A stretch of DNA of 64,000 bases from Pseudomonadota bacterium (GTDB lineage Bacteria > Pseudomonadota > Gammaproteobacteria > Burkholderiales > Burkholderiaceae_F), in NCBI GenBank assembly GCA_023443095.1, contig JAEZVV010000090.1, positions 1 through 64,000 on the forward strand. Direction: 5' to 3'. Below the pieces are notes generated by a model. It ran no database searches and was not told where the DNA came from. It saw only the letters and a list, made by a program, of their open reading frames with translations. Below, in pieces: positions 25,620-33,817 of the stretch. A program made the translations under genes and the position numbers. Within the stretch, counting starts at the first letter, position 1. Each line of letters begins with the position of its first letter.

Positions 25620-26954
25620 TTATTCGGCCTTGGGCGGCGGCAGCGGCAGCGCCGAATCGGGCCCCGCCGACAGCAGGCCGACCTTGGCGTAGGTGGCGAG
25701 CTTGTCGCGCGTGTCGACGATGTCGAGGTTGCGCATGGTCAGCTGGCCGATGCGGTCGGCCGGCGTAAACGCGCCTTCGACCTTTTCCATGCTCAGGCGC
25801 TCGGGCTTGTAGGTGAGGTTGGGCGAACGGGTGTCGAGCAGCGAATAGTCGTTGCCGCGGCGCAGCTCGATCGCCACTTCGCCCGTGACCGCGCGCGCCA
25901 CCCAGCGCTGCGCCGATTCGCGCAGCATGATCGCCTGCGGGTCGAACCAGCGGCCCTGGTAGAGCAGGCGCCCCAGGCGGCGGCCGCCGTCGCGGTACTG
26001 CTCGATCGTGTCTTCGTTGTGGATGCCGGTGATCAGGCGCTCGTAGGCGATGAAAAGCAGGGCCAGGCCCGGGGCCTCGTAGATGCCGCGGCTCTTGGCC
26101 TCGATGATGCGGTTCTCGATCTGGTCGCTCATGCCCAGACCGTGGCGGCCGCCGATGCGGTTGGCTTCCAGCATCAGCTCGACCAGGTCGGTGTATTCGA
26201 CGCCGTTGATGGCGACCGGGCGGCCTTCCTCGAAGCGAACCGTGACTTCCTCGCGCTTGACCTCGACCTCGTCGCGCCAGAAGGCCACGCCCATGATCGG
26301 CTGGACGATTTTCATGCCGGCGTTGAGGAACTCCAGGTCCTTCGCCTCGTGAGTGGCGCCCAGCATGTTCGAGTCGGTCGAATACGCCTTCTCGGCCGAC
26401 ATCTTGTAAGCAAAACCCGAGGCCTGCATGAAAGCCGACATCTCCGCGCGGCCGCCGAGTTCGTCGATGAAGGCCTGGTCGAGCCAGGGCTTGTAGATCT
26501 TCAGTTCCGGGTTGGCGAGCAGGCCGTAGCGGTAGAAGCGCTCGATGTCGTTGCCCTTGAAGGTCGAACCGTCGCCCCAGATGTTGACCTCGTCCTCGCG
26601 CATCGCGGTCACCAGCATGGTGCCCGTCACCGCGCGGCCGATCGGCGTGGTGTTGAAGTAGGTCAGGCCGCCGGTGCTGATGTGAAAGGCGCCGCACTGC
26701 AGGGCGGCGATGCCTTCGGCCACCAGCTGCTGGCGGCAGTCGATCAGGCGCGCCTCTTCCGCGCCGTAGAGCTTCGCCTTGCGCGGAATCTCTTCGTAAT
26801 CGGCTTCGTCGGGTTGGCCGAGATTGGCCGTGTAGGCGTAGGGGACCGCGCCCTTTTGGCGCATCCAGTGCAGGGCCGCGCTGGTGTCGAGGCCGCCGGA
26901 AAAGGCGATGCCGACCTTCTGGCCGACAGGAAGGGTCTGGAGGATGGTTGCCAT
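25620..26954 (-). CDS. argG: Argininosuccinate synthase
   Basis: ArgG joins citrulline and aspartate using ATP, the penultimate step of arginine synthesis. The 444-residue protein has the PP-loop motif AFSGGLDTS (residues about 17-25), the NIWGDGSTFKGNDIERFYRYGLL stretch (split here at GSTFKG) and the long C-terminus of the E. coli-like (type 2) subgroup. ATG at 26954 with AAGGA upstream. The region before it (26955-27243) holds no convincing gene of its own. Confidence 0.97.
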   Translation of the reverse strand: MATILQTLPVGQKVGIAFSGGLDTSAALHWMRQKGAVPYAYTANLGQPDEADYEEIPRKAKLYGAEEARLIDCRQQLVAEGIAALQCGAFHISTGGLTYFNTTPIGRAVTGTMLVTAMREDEVNIWGDGSTFKGNDIERFYRYGLLANPELKIYKPWLDQAFIDELGGRAEMSAFMQASGFAYKMSAEKAYSTDSNMLGATHEAKDLEFLNAGMKIVQPIMGVAFWRDEVEVKREEVTVRFEEGRPVAINGVEYTDLVELMLEANRIGGRHGLGMSDQIENRIIEAKSRGIYEAPGLALLFIAYERLITGIHNEDTIEQYRDGGRRLGRLLYQGRWFDPQAIMLRESAQRWVARAVTGEVAIELRRGNDYSLLDTRSPNLTYKPERLSMEKVEGAFTPADRIGQLTMRNLDIVDTRDKLATYAKVGLLSAGPDSALPLPPPKAE

Positions 26955-27010
26955 GATCGATAAGGAACGGTTTGCCTAAGGTCGGCGGCTTTGCGCCGCA
27001 ACAGACCCGA

Positions 27011-27247
27011 TTATCGACGCATTCTGCCAGCCGGCGCGGCCGCGGGCTCTGATTTCGCCCCAAGACTTGCCCAAGCTCGCGTCGGTCCGCCGCGGCGGAC
27101 GAGCGATTTCCCGCAATTCCGCTCCGGGAACACGGCCAGGCGAAGGCCGCTGCCATGCGGTGTGGGCGCTGTCCCGACAGAAAGGGCGAAGTCCCACCCT
27201 TCGTAGTTACCCATCGCCAGCAGAGCCTTGCCGGCGTACTCACTCAT
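27011..27247 (-). other. Gene-poor stretch upstream of argG; doubtful 78-codon ORF
   Basis: One open frame of 78 codons starts at ATG 27247, overlapping the preceding stop as ATGA, which would suit translational coupling. Its product has no recognisable fold, is Arg/Pro-rich in the second half, and two other frames are open over most of the same bases, which argues against real coding. The stretch contains a perfect 16-base palindrome (27085-27100, centre gccgcggc) and a small hairpin (cgaag/cttcg near 27190-27206). It may be a non-coding or dispersed repeat at the edge of the accessory island. Confidence 0.3.
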
Positions 27248-27918
27248 GTCTTGTTCTTATTGAGAATCGCATCGATGGAAAGGCACAGTGCGCTTGGAGC
27301 GGCACCTAGGCTGAGACCGCAGACCCACGCAAGCAGCATGGACATCACGCCAAGGCCCAAGCGACTGGATGTGGTGAGGCCATCCGCGATGCTCGGGTCA
27401 CCGGGCATCCCCACGAAAACTGCCATGCTGAGAACTGCGAGCACCGGCCCGCCGACCCCAAGCCCGAGAAGCTGGACCGGCGTTAGGGGCCGCAACACTC
27501 GGAGGCGCATACGCGCTACGCGGTAATTCACAAAGAGGGATGTGACGAAAAAGTGCAGCGCCACCACGAGGAAGGCTGCAATCATGGTGAGGTAAACCGT
27601 CAGCGCGACCTGCGGATACGTCGTCGCATTCGCTGTTGCTTGGAGAGCGGGGTAGCGCGCGGCGACGGGTTCGACAATCGCAGCAAGCGCTGAAAATCGC
27701 GTGAGTGCATCCGACGGCAGCACAATCGCGGCCACGAGGGGAAGTGCCGACGCGATCACGACGTGCGGCGCTAGTGAACCCTGCCAAGAGAAGGCGGGGA
27801 TTGGCGGCGGTAGGTCAGCGCGGGTCCAGTCCTTCGTGTACACCACGTCCATGCCGGCAACCCGCTCCCTGCCATGCCCCTTCTTTGTCGAATCCTGGTC
27901 ATCCCCGAATCGGCGCAT
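27244..27918 (-). CDS. Unknown four-helix membrane protein (island copy A)
   Basis: A 224-residue protein with no family I recognise. A basic, charged N-terminus (residues 1-50) precedes four hydrophobic segments: about 53-75, 108-132, 152-172 and 188-212. The segment LPSDALTRFSAL...YPQVALTVYL aligns by eye with LAPYDVLTRYASL...WPEVALLTYS in the frameshifted gene at 28540-29186, so the two are probably paralogues. The ATG at 27918 overlaps the stop of the small upstream ORF (TGATG). Apparent GC is lower than in the flanking housekeeping genes. Confidence 0.6.
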   Translation of the reverse strand: MRRFGDDQDSTKKGHGRERVAGMDVVYTKDWTRADLPPPIPAFSWQGSLAPHVVIASALPLVAAIVLPSDALTRFSALAAIVEPVAARYPALQATANATTYPQVALTVYLTMIAAFLVVALHFFVTSLFVNYRVARMRLRVLRPLTPVQLLGLGVGGPVLAVLSMAVFVGMPGDPSIADGLTTSSRLGLGVMSMLLAWVCGLSLGAAPSALCLSIDAILNKNKT

Positions 27919-28043
27919 CACCGCGCCTTCCCTGCCCCGCTGCCGGGGCGAGCTTGGCTTAACCGATTGCCGCCCAACCAACTCTCGCGATAGGCCATCG
28001 CGAAGAGCGCAGCAAAGACGGGGGCGACAGTGATTTCAGGCAT
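27918..28043 (-). CDS. Candidate 41-residue microprotein
   Basis: A short ORF (MPEITVAPVFAALFAMAYRE at its start) with GAGGA 3 bases before the ATG. A hydrophobic patch covers residues 6-17 and the C-terminus is Gly/Arg-rich. Its TGA overlaps the start of membrane protein A (TGATG), so it could be a real coupled peptide, a translational leader for A, or the broken N-terminus of A. There is no homology I can name. Confidence 0.4.
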   Translation of the reverse strand: MPEITVAPVFAALFAMAYRESWLGGNRLSQARPGSGAGKAR

Positions 28044-28064
28044 ATGTCCTCGACATTGTCCGGT

Positions 28065-28457
28065 TCATTTGACCAAGAGGTAGTCACTTTTTTTGAAGCA
28101 GTTGTTCGGCTCGAAGGTCTGCTCGGCAACCCGCGAAAAGTCCATCACCCACGGCCTGTAGTTGAACTCGGACGCCTGGGTCTGCTCCACGCTCCGGTGG
28201 TAGTTCTGCGCCGCGATCTGCTTGCGGTCTTCGCGCACGGCGTAGGAGAGGTTCGAGCGCAGCCGCCGCACCGGAATCTCCTTCAGTTCGACCCAGCGCC
28301 ACAACCCGGCGGCGTATTTGAAAAACAGGTACGGTGGATTCGCACAATTGAACTGGCTCAGACTCAAACCAAATCTCGGCTTCAGTAGCAGGTAGGGGGT
28401 GGTCTGATCGATCAGCAGGGCCACGGTGCCCAGGTGCCGCCCATACTGCCAGCGCAC
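28065..28457 (-). CDS. Unknown soluble protein, N-terminus probably disrupted
   Basis: A 130-residue product when started at the GTG at 28457. The sequence is rich in Tyr, Trp, Asn and Phe (RFGLSLSQFNCANPPYLFFKYAAG) and has no signal or membrane helix. The same frame continues upstream with protein-like sequence (PSDDWFEFKHPETGEIV) back to about 28540 but has no ATG, GTG or TTG there. An ATG that overlaps the upstream stop (ATGA at 28540-28543) is in another frame, so a one-base deletion just after that ATG would explain the arrangement. Family unknown. Confidence 0.5.
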   Translation of the reverse strand: MRWQYGRHLGTVALLIDQTTPYLLLKPRFGLSLSQFNCANPPYLFFKYAAGLWRWVELKEIPVRRLRSNLSYAVREDRKQIAAQNYHRSVEQTQASEFNYRPWVMDFSRVAEQTFEPNNCFKKSDYLLVK

Positions 28458-28539
28458 GATCTCACCTGTTTCCGGGTGCTTGAACTCGAACCAGTCATCC
28501 GATGGGGTCGGTGCAGTGCTAAGTTCCGAATGTAATTGC

Positions 28540-29186
28540 TCATCTAGTCCCCCTCCGTAGTAATCGGTATCGAATAAAACAGAGCGTGCTCACGTACTGG
28601 CCGACAACGCAGATCGACGCCAGCCAGACAACGACCGTGTGCATGAACGCAAGAAATACTCGACTGACCCGAAGCGTCCCACCGCCAATTCCAACCGTGG
28701 CCGGCACGAATACGTGGGCGAAAACCCCGCCGACAGCTATCACAAAAAACCCCAGGAACAGCCAATGCTCGTATGAAGTCATCTGGCGCAAACCGCCCCT
28801 GTTCTCGGCAATCGCAAGACGCAGGAAGTAGCGATAGGTGAACACCATCACCAGCATGGACGGCCAGACGACCACGAGGACCATTGAGTACGTGAGCAGC
28901 GCAACTTCCGGCCACCGATGCAGCCGCGCCTGCTCTATCAACGACGGAAACCAACCATCGCCTCGGTGAACGTACGCAAGCTCGCGTAGCGCGTTAGCAC
29001 ATCGTATGGCGCAAGGACGCTGACTAGCCCGATCATCAGCCCGAACCACGGGCCGAACGCAGCCAGCGCAAGGACTGCGCGTTGTCGCCGCGTCGGAGCA
29101 AAGGACGTCGAGGCCACGTTTACAGCGCCACCCGCGTCAGGTTCAAGCCGGTTCGTGCCCACCGCGTCCCCGGGTGCAGGTGACAC
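28540..29186 (-). pseudogene. Frameshifted four-helix membrane protein (island copy B)
   Basis: Two overlapping minus-strand frames together encode one four-helix protein. The first (29186 to 28938) gives TRRQRAVLALAAFGPWFGLM...TFTEAMVGF and stops; the second continues with PSLIEQARLHRWPEVALLTY and three more hydrophobic segments to a TGA at 28540. The switch falls at a run of three A on the plus strand (28948-28950); one extra base there restores a single frame. The joined product matches membrane protein A in topology and in several motifs. It is a real frameshift or a sequencing error. The true start may instead be GTG at 29117. Confidence 0.6.
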
Positions 29187-29293
29187 TCATTGACTCCGAC
29201 GAAATAGTCGTTGGCCGCACGTGTTGCGCCACAACCGGCGGGCCGGCAACCCCTCCCAGCCAGCAGTGGCTCATACACGGTCGCTGTTGCCAT
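29120..29293 (-). CDS. Candidate 57-residue Cys-containing microprotein
   Basis: A short ORF with a near-perfect ribosome-binding site (GAGGAG, 8 bases before the ATG at 29293). The product (MATATVYEPLLAGRGCRPAG at its start) has three Cys, two His and several Gly/Arg, no signal peptide and no membrane helix. It sits between the lipoprotein gene and membrane protein B on the same strand. The strong initiation site and tight packing support expression; the function is unknown. Confidence 0.45.
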   Translation of the reverse strand: MATATVYEPLLAGRGCRPAGCGATRAANDYFVGVNECHLHPGTRWARTGLNLTRVAL

Positions 29294-29346
29294 GGGTCAC
29301 TCTCCTCGTTGGGGTTGTTCGTATACCTCGGTGTCGGGAGCGGTGG

Positions 29347-30048
29347 TCACTGCTGCACAGGCCCACCCTTCGAGCAGCCCAGCGGCTGCCAGCCGTCAAA
29401 CACACGGCGAAACTTGGGCGCGATGCGTCGGTCGCTCATGATCGTGGTCTTGGAAGCGAGCGTATGCGTCGGCTCGCCCTTGGCACGGATGGAGGTCAGC
29501 ATGTTGGCGGCGCGCCCCACATGCGTCGGCGACAGTCCCACCCGCTGCCAGTGCCCAGCCCGATAGCGCCACTCCGCATAGGGCAACTTGGGCTGTCCGA
29601 GTTCGTGCCACCGCTCGCAGGTGTAGAAGGTCGCAACAACGAACCACTCCTGTGAAGCCGGGTCTCGATCGAAAAGCACCGGCACATAGGGAAAGCTCCA
29701 CGGCGCTGGATCCCCAGGTTGTTTCGGCCGACCGACCTCCAAGGTCATGAACTCGGCCTCCCAACCGCCGGCCCCACCAACCTCGCCGAACTGCTGCGTG
29801 ACCGCGGTCCGCTTTACCACGATCACTTCGCCAGAACTCAGTTGCACTTCCTCGGTCCATGCGATCTTTCGGTCGCCGCAGGCCACCAGTACCACCACCA
29901 GCGCCGCAAGCGCTAGCGCCCGCAGTCCTGCAAACGAGCGTGCAGCACGCCACCCGAAGGTTGCATCGCCCTCGTATCCGGCATGTGTTCGTGTCGCGCT
30001 GACTTGTAACGACGACGCGGGGCCTGCCGTCGAATTTGACAAACTCAT
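29347..30048 (-). CDS. Putative lipoprotein of unknown function
   Basis: A 233-residue product. About 45 polar residues precede a hydrophobic signal-like helix ending in a lipobox (LVAC), followed by GDRKIAWTEEVQLSSGEVIVVKR, a pattern I have seen in unassigned betaproteobacterial lipoproteins. The mature part is rich in Trp and Tyr with scattered Cys near the end. The N-terminal extension before the signal is unusually long; no better start codon is in frame, so the 5' end may be altered or the signal internal. It is the first gene of the 27-30 kb island array. Confidence 0.6.
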   Translation of the reverse strand: MSLSNSTAGPASSLQVSATRTHAGYEGDATFGWRAARSFAGLRALALAALVVVLVACGDRKIAWTEEVQLSSGEVIVVKRTAVTQQFGEVGGAGGWEAEFMTLEVGRPKQPGDPAPWSFPYVPVLFDRDPASQEWFVVATFYTCERWHELGQPKLPYAEWRYRAGHWQRVGLSPTHVGRAANMLTSIRAKGEPTHTLASKTTIMSDRRIAPKFRRVFDGWQPLGCSKGGPVQQ

Positions 30049-30200
30049 CACCTCTCCCTTTCTCCAGGCCGGCAGCGATGGCAGCTAGCCGTCATCGGGC
30101 AGCGCGGGCACCTGCATCCAGCCATGGCGCCTAGGTTTTCGGAGCGGGGCCGGCGATTCAAGCCGAATATGCACGCCGTCGCGTGGCCGCGACGGCGCAC

Positions 30201-30800
30201 TCAGGCGGGCGGTCTGGCCGGCCACTGCCCGGCGAGGAAATCGGCCAGCCAGTGAGCTCCGACGATGGTTTTCACGTCGGTGATGCGCCCTGCCCTGACT
30301 CCTTCGAGCAGGTCCTGCCAGGGCTGGGTGAAGACTTCGAGCACCTCGCCGGCGTCGAGTTTCTGCTCTTGCAAGGTGAGATCGCGCGCGAGATAGACGT
30401 GGATCTTCTCGTCGCTGTAGCCGATCGCGTTGTGGAAGCCGCCCAGGTAGGTCCACTCGCCGGCGACATAACCGGTCTCCTCGAGCAGCTCGCGCTGGCC
30501 GCAGGCGAGCGCACTTTCGTTCGGGTCGAGCTTGCCGGCGGGAAACTCGACGAAGGCCTGACCCACCGGGTGCCGCCACTGGCGTTCGAGCACCACCTGG
30601 CCGTCGGCCTGCAGCGGGATGATCATCACCGCGCCGGGATGGCGGATGAACTCGCGCTGGGCGATCACGCCGTCGGGCACCCTCACGGTCTGGCTGTGGA
30701 CCTGCAGGAAGCCGCCGCGATACGCCAGCTCGGAGTCCAGGGTCTCCTCTGCCAGCGGATCGCGGTCGGCATTCGATTCCGAACCCGCCTCAGCCGCCAA
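30201..30800 (-). CDS. NUDIX hydrolase, ADP-ribose pyrophosphatase type
   Basis: A 199-residue NUDIX enzyme. The NUDIX box is complete (GKLDPNESALACGQ followed by RELLEETGYV), and sequence before and after it (GAVMIIPLQ, ERQWRHPVGQAFVEFPAG, GGFHNAIGYSDEKIHVY) matches the NudF/ADP-ribose diphosphatase subgroup. It appears to start at a TTG (30800) that overlaps the nuoN stop by 11 bases; no ATG or GTG is in frame nearby. It follows nuoN, a common betaproteobacterial arrangement, and could recycle ADP-ribose derived from NAD. Confidence 0.88.
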   Translation of the reverse strand: MAAEAGSESNADRDPLAEETLDSELAYRGGFLQVHSQTVRVPDGVIAQREFIRHPGAVMIIPLQADGQVVLERQWRHPVGQAFVEFPAGKLDPNESALACGQRELLEETGYVAGEWTYLGGFHNAIGYSDEKIHVYLARDLTLQEQKLDAGEVLEVFTQPWQDLLEGVRAGRITDVKTIVGAHWLADFLAGQWPARPPA

Positions 30801-32280
30801 GGGTGCGCACCATCGCGTCGCTGCACAGCTGCAGCAGGCCTTGCGGGAAGAGGCCGACGGCGAGCACGAAAACGCCGTTCAGGGAGAGCACCACGCGCAG
30901 GTCGGTACTGGCTTCGAGCTGCGGCAAGCCGGGTGCGGGCGCATCGAAATACATCAGCTTGACGATGCGCAGGTAGTAGAACGCCGCCACCAGCGACATC
31001 ATCACCGCGCTCACCGCCAGCACCACCGCGTAGGTCGAGGCGCCGCCCGCGAGCAGGGTCTCGAGCACCACCAGCTTGGCGTAGAAACCCACCGTCGGCG
31101 GCACGCCGGCGAGCGAGAACATCAGCAGCAGCATGACGAAGGCGTACCAGGGGCTGCGCGAGTTGAGGCCGGCAAGGTCGGCCACCTCTTCCGCCTCGAA
31201 GCCGTTGCGGGCGAGCAGCAGGATCAGACCAAAGGTGCCGAGCGTGGTGATCGCGTAGGTGATCACGTAGAACATCGCGGCCGAGAAATCGCCCACCGCG
31301 TTCATCGGGTTGCCGCCGGCTATCGGTCCCACCAGGGCGAGCAGCATGAAGCCCATCTGGCCGATGGTCGAATACGCGAGCATGCGCTTCAGATTGCTCT
31401 GCACGACCGCGGCCAGGTTGCCGATCACGAGCGAGGCCACCGCCATCACCGCCATCATCTGCTGCCAGTCGAAGGCGAGCGGCAGCAGCGCTTCGACCAG
31501 GACGCGGAAGGCGACTGCAAACGCCGCCAGTTTGGGCGCGCTGCCGATGAACATGGTGATTGGCGTCGGCGCGCCCTGGTAGACGTCGGGCACCCACATG
31601 TGGAAGGGAACGACGCCGAGCTTGAAAGCCAGGCCGGCGACGACGAACACCGTGCCCAGCACCAGGGCGCCGCGGTTGGCGACCTGGCCCGCGCCGATGT
31701 GGCGCGCCAGTTCGTTGATGTCGAGCGTGGCGGTCGCGCCGTAGAGCATCGACATGCCGTAGAGCAGGAAACCCGAGGCCAGCGCGCCGAGCACGAAATA
31801 TTTCATCGCCGCTTCGGACGCGGTCGGGTCGTCGCGCCGCAGCGCGACCAGGGCGTAGAGCGACAAGGCCTGCAGCTCGAGACCGAGGTAGATCACGAGC
31901 AGGTTGTTGGCCGAGATCATCACGAAGATGCCCAGCAGGGTGAAAAGCGTGAGCGAAAAAAGCTCGCCCTTCCACAGCCCGCGGTCGATCGCGTAGCCCT
32001 GGGCGTAGATCAGCACCAGCGCCACCGCCAGGCAGGCGAAGAGCTTGAGCACGTTGCTCATCGGGTCGGTCACGTACATGCCGCCGAAGGCGTACATGAC
32101 GACGTCGTGGCTGAGGAAGATCCAGCTGGCGACTGCGGCGAGCGCGATCGCCCCCAGGCTCAGCGCAAACGTGAGGTGGCGGCGCGAGTCCGGAATGAAG
32201 AGATCGGCCACCAGGATCACGCAGGTGGAGATCAGGAGCACGATCTCCGGTGTCGCGGCGACGAGGTTGAGTTGGTCCAT
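30790..32280 (-). CDS. nuoN: NADH-quinone oxidoreductase subunit N
   Basis: A 496-residue antiporter-like membrane subunit of complex I and one of the three proton-pumping units. About 14 hydrophobic segments are visible. Key charged residues lie in the LGLELQALSLYALVA stretch (conserved Glu) and KLGVVPFHMWVPDVYQGAP (conserved Lys and His), as in all Mrp-type subunits. It is the last subunit gene of the nuo operon and is 12 bases from nuoM. Confidence 0.97.
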   Translation of the reverse strand: MDQLNLVAATPEIVLLISTCVILVADLFIPDSRRHLTFALSLGAIALAAVASWIFLSHDVVMYAFGGMYVTDPMSNVLKLFACLAVALVLIYAQGYAIDRGLWKGELFSLTLFTLLGIFVMISANNLLVIYLGLELQALSLYALVALRRDDPTASEAAMKYFVLGALASGFLLYGMSMLYGATATLDINELARHIGAGQVANRGALVLGTVFVVAGLAFKLGVVPFHMWVPDVYQGAPTPITMFIGSAPKLAAFAVAFRVLVEALLPLAFDWQQMMAVMAVASLVIGNLAAVVQSNLKRMLAYSTIGQMGFMLLALVGPIAGGNPMNAVGDFSAAMFYVITYAITTLGTFGLILLLARNGFEAEEVADLAGLNSRSPWYAFVMLLLMFSLAGVPPTVGFYAKLVVLETLLAGGASTYAVVLAVSAVMMSLVAAFYYLRIVKLMYFDAPAPGLPQLEASTDLRVVLSLNGVFVLAVGLFPQGLLQLCSDAMVRTLGG

Positions 32281-32292
32281 GATGCGTATCGC

Positions 32293-33801
32293 TTACTTGG
32301 CGAGGCCGGGGGCCGCGGGCAGCTTGGATTGCTCGGTCTGCGTGAGCAGCTTGGCAACGCTGGCGTTCATCACGTCGGTGACGGGCTTGGGGTAGACACC
32401 CATCCAGAGCACGGCCGCGGCGAGGATCGCGAGAATGGAAAACTCGCGGCCGCCTATGTCCTTCAGTTCGGCCACGTGCGAATTGCCGACCTCGCCGAAC
32501 ACCACCCGCTTGACCATCCACAAGGTGTAGGCGGCGCCGAAGATCAGCGTGGTCGCGGCCAGGGCGCCGACCCAGAAGTTGAACTTCACCGCCCCCAGGA
32601 TGACCATGAACTCGCCGACGAAGCCCGAGGTGCCGGGCAGGCCGGCGTTGGCCATCGAGAACAAGACCATGAAGGCGGCAAAGACCGGCATGGTGTTGGC
32701 CACGCCGCCGTAGTCGGCGATGTTGCGGCTGTGCATGCGGTCGTAGAGCACGCCGATGCACAGGAACATCGCGCCCGAGACGAAGCCGTGCGAAATCATC
32801 TGCACGATGCCGCCTTCGAGACCGAGCTCGTTGAACATGAAAAAGCCGAGGGTGACGAAGCCCATGTGAGCGATCGACGAATACGCGACCAGCTTCTTCA
32901 TGTCCTTCTGCACCAGGGCGACCAGGCCGATGTAGACCACGGCGACCAGCGACAGCGTGATCATGAAGTCGGCCAGCTCGCGCGAGGCGTCGGGCAGCAT
33001 CGGCAGCGAGAAGCGCAGGAAGCCGTAGGCGCCGAGCTTCAACATGATCGCCGCCAGCACCACCGAGCCGCCGGTGGGCGCTTCGACGTGGGCGTCGGGC
33101 AGCCAGGTGTGCACCGGCCACATCGGCACCTTGACCGCAAACGCCATGAAGAAGGCGAAGAAGAGCAGGACCTGGGCCCCCAGCGCGAGCGGGGTCTTGA
33201 CCCAGGTGGCAAGGTCGAAGCTGCCGCCCGAGACCGTGTACAGGTAGACCAGGGCCACCAGCATCAGCAGGGAGCCGAGCAAGGTGTAGAGGAAGAACTT
33301 GATCGCGGCGTAGACGCGGTTGGGCCCGCCCCAGACGCCGATGATGATGTACATCGGGATCAGGGTCGCCTCGAAGAAGACGTAGAAAAGCAGCGCGTCG
33401 GCCGCGGCGAAGACGCCGATCATCAGCCCCGAGAGGATCAGGAAGGCGGCGTAATACTGGGCGACCTTGGTCTCGATCACCTCCCAGCCTGCCAGCACCA
33501 CCAGCACGGTGGTGAAGGCGGTCAGCAGCACGAACCAGAGCGAGATGCCGTCGACGCCGAGGTGGTAGTGGACGTTGTAGCGGGCGATCCACGAGACCTT
33601 CTCGACGAACTGCAGATCGGCCGAGCCCGGATCGAAACCGAAGTAGAGCGGCAAGGTGATCAGGAAGCTCGCCAGCGCGCCAATCAGCGCCACGGCCTTG
33701 ACGACGCTCGTGTTCTGGGCGCGGCTCGCCGCCATCAGCAGGAGGCCGAAGGCGATCGGGACCCAGATCGCCAAGCTCAGCCAGGGGGTGGTGTTGTGCA
33801 T
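32293..33801 (-). CDS. nuoM: NADH-quinone oxidoreductase subunit M
   Basis: A 502-residue antiporter-like subunit of the complex I membrane arm. Conserved features are the Glu in YVFFEATLIPMYIIIG, the Lys of FAVKVPMWPVHTWLPDAHVEAP, and QKDMKKLVAYSSIAHMG, all of which form part of the proton channel. About 14 transmembrane helices. It lies 16 bases downstream of nuoL. Confidence 0.97.
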   Translation of the reverse strand: MHNTTPWLSLAIWVPIAFGLLLMAASRAQNTSVVKAVALIGALASFLITLPLYFGFDPGSADLQFVEKVSWIARYNVHYHLGVDGISLWFVLLTAFTTVLVVLAGWEVIETKVAQYYAAFLILSGLMIGVFAAADALLFYVFFEATLIPMYIIIGVWGGPNRVYAAIKFFLYTLLGSLLMLVALVYLYTVSGGSFDLATWVKTPLALGAQVLLFFAFFMAFAVKVPMWPVHTWLPDAHVEAPTGGSVVLAAIMLKLGAYGFLRFSLPMLPDASRELADFMITLSLVAVVYIGLVALVQKDMKKLVAYSSIAHMGFVTLGFFMFNELGLEGGIVQMISHGFVSGAMFLCIGVLYDRMHSRNIADYGGVANTMPVFAAFMVLFSMANAGLPGTSGFVGEFMVILGAVKFNFWVGALAATTLIFGAAYTLWMVKRVVFGEVGNSHVAELKDIGGREFSILAILAAAVLWMGVYPKPVTDVMNASVAKLLTQTEQSKLPAAPGLAK

Positions 33802-33817
33802 GGTGTTCTAGCGCCTT

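Noticed and set aside
27011..27247. Coupled 78-residue gene downstream of membrane protein A
   Set aside because: ATGA overlap is attractive, but several frames are open together and the product is Arg/Pro-rich without recognisable structure. Reported as doubtful only.
30085..30200. C-terminal-like sequence after the NUDIX stop (HGWMQVPALPDDG), possibly a remnant of another gene
   Set aside because: It belongs to a frame antisense-free but overlapping the NUDIX gene, and is too short to assign. Left as unexplained sequence at the island edge.
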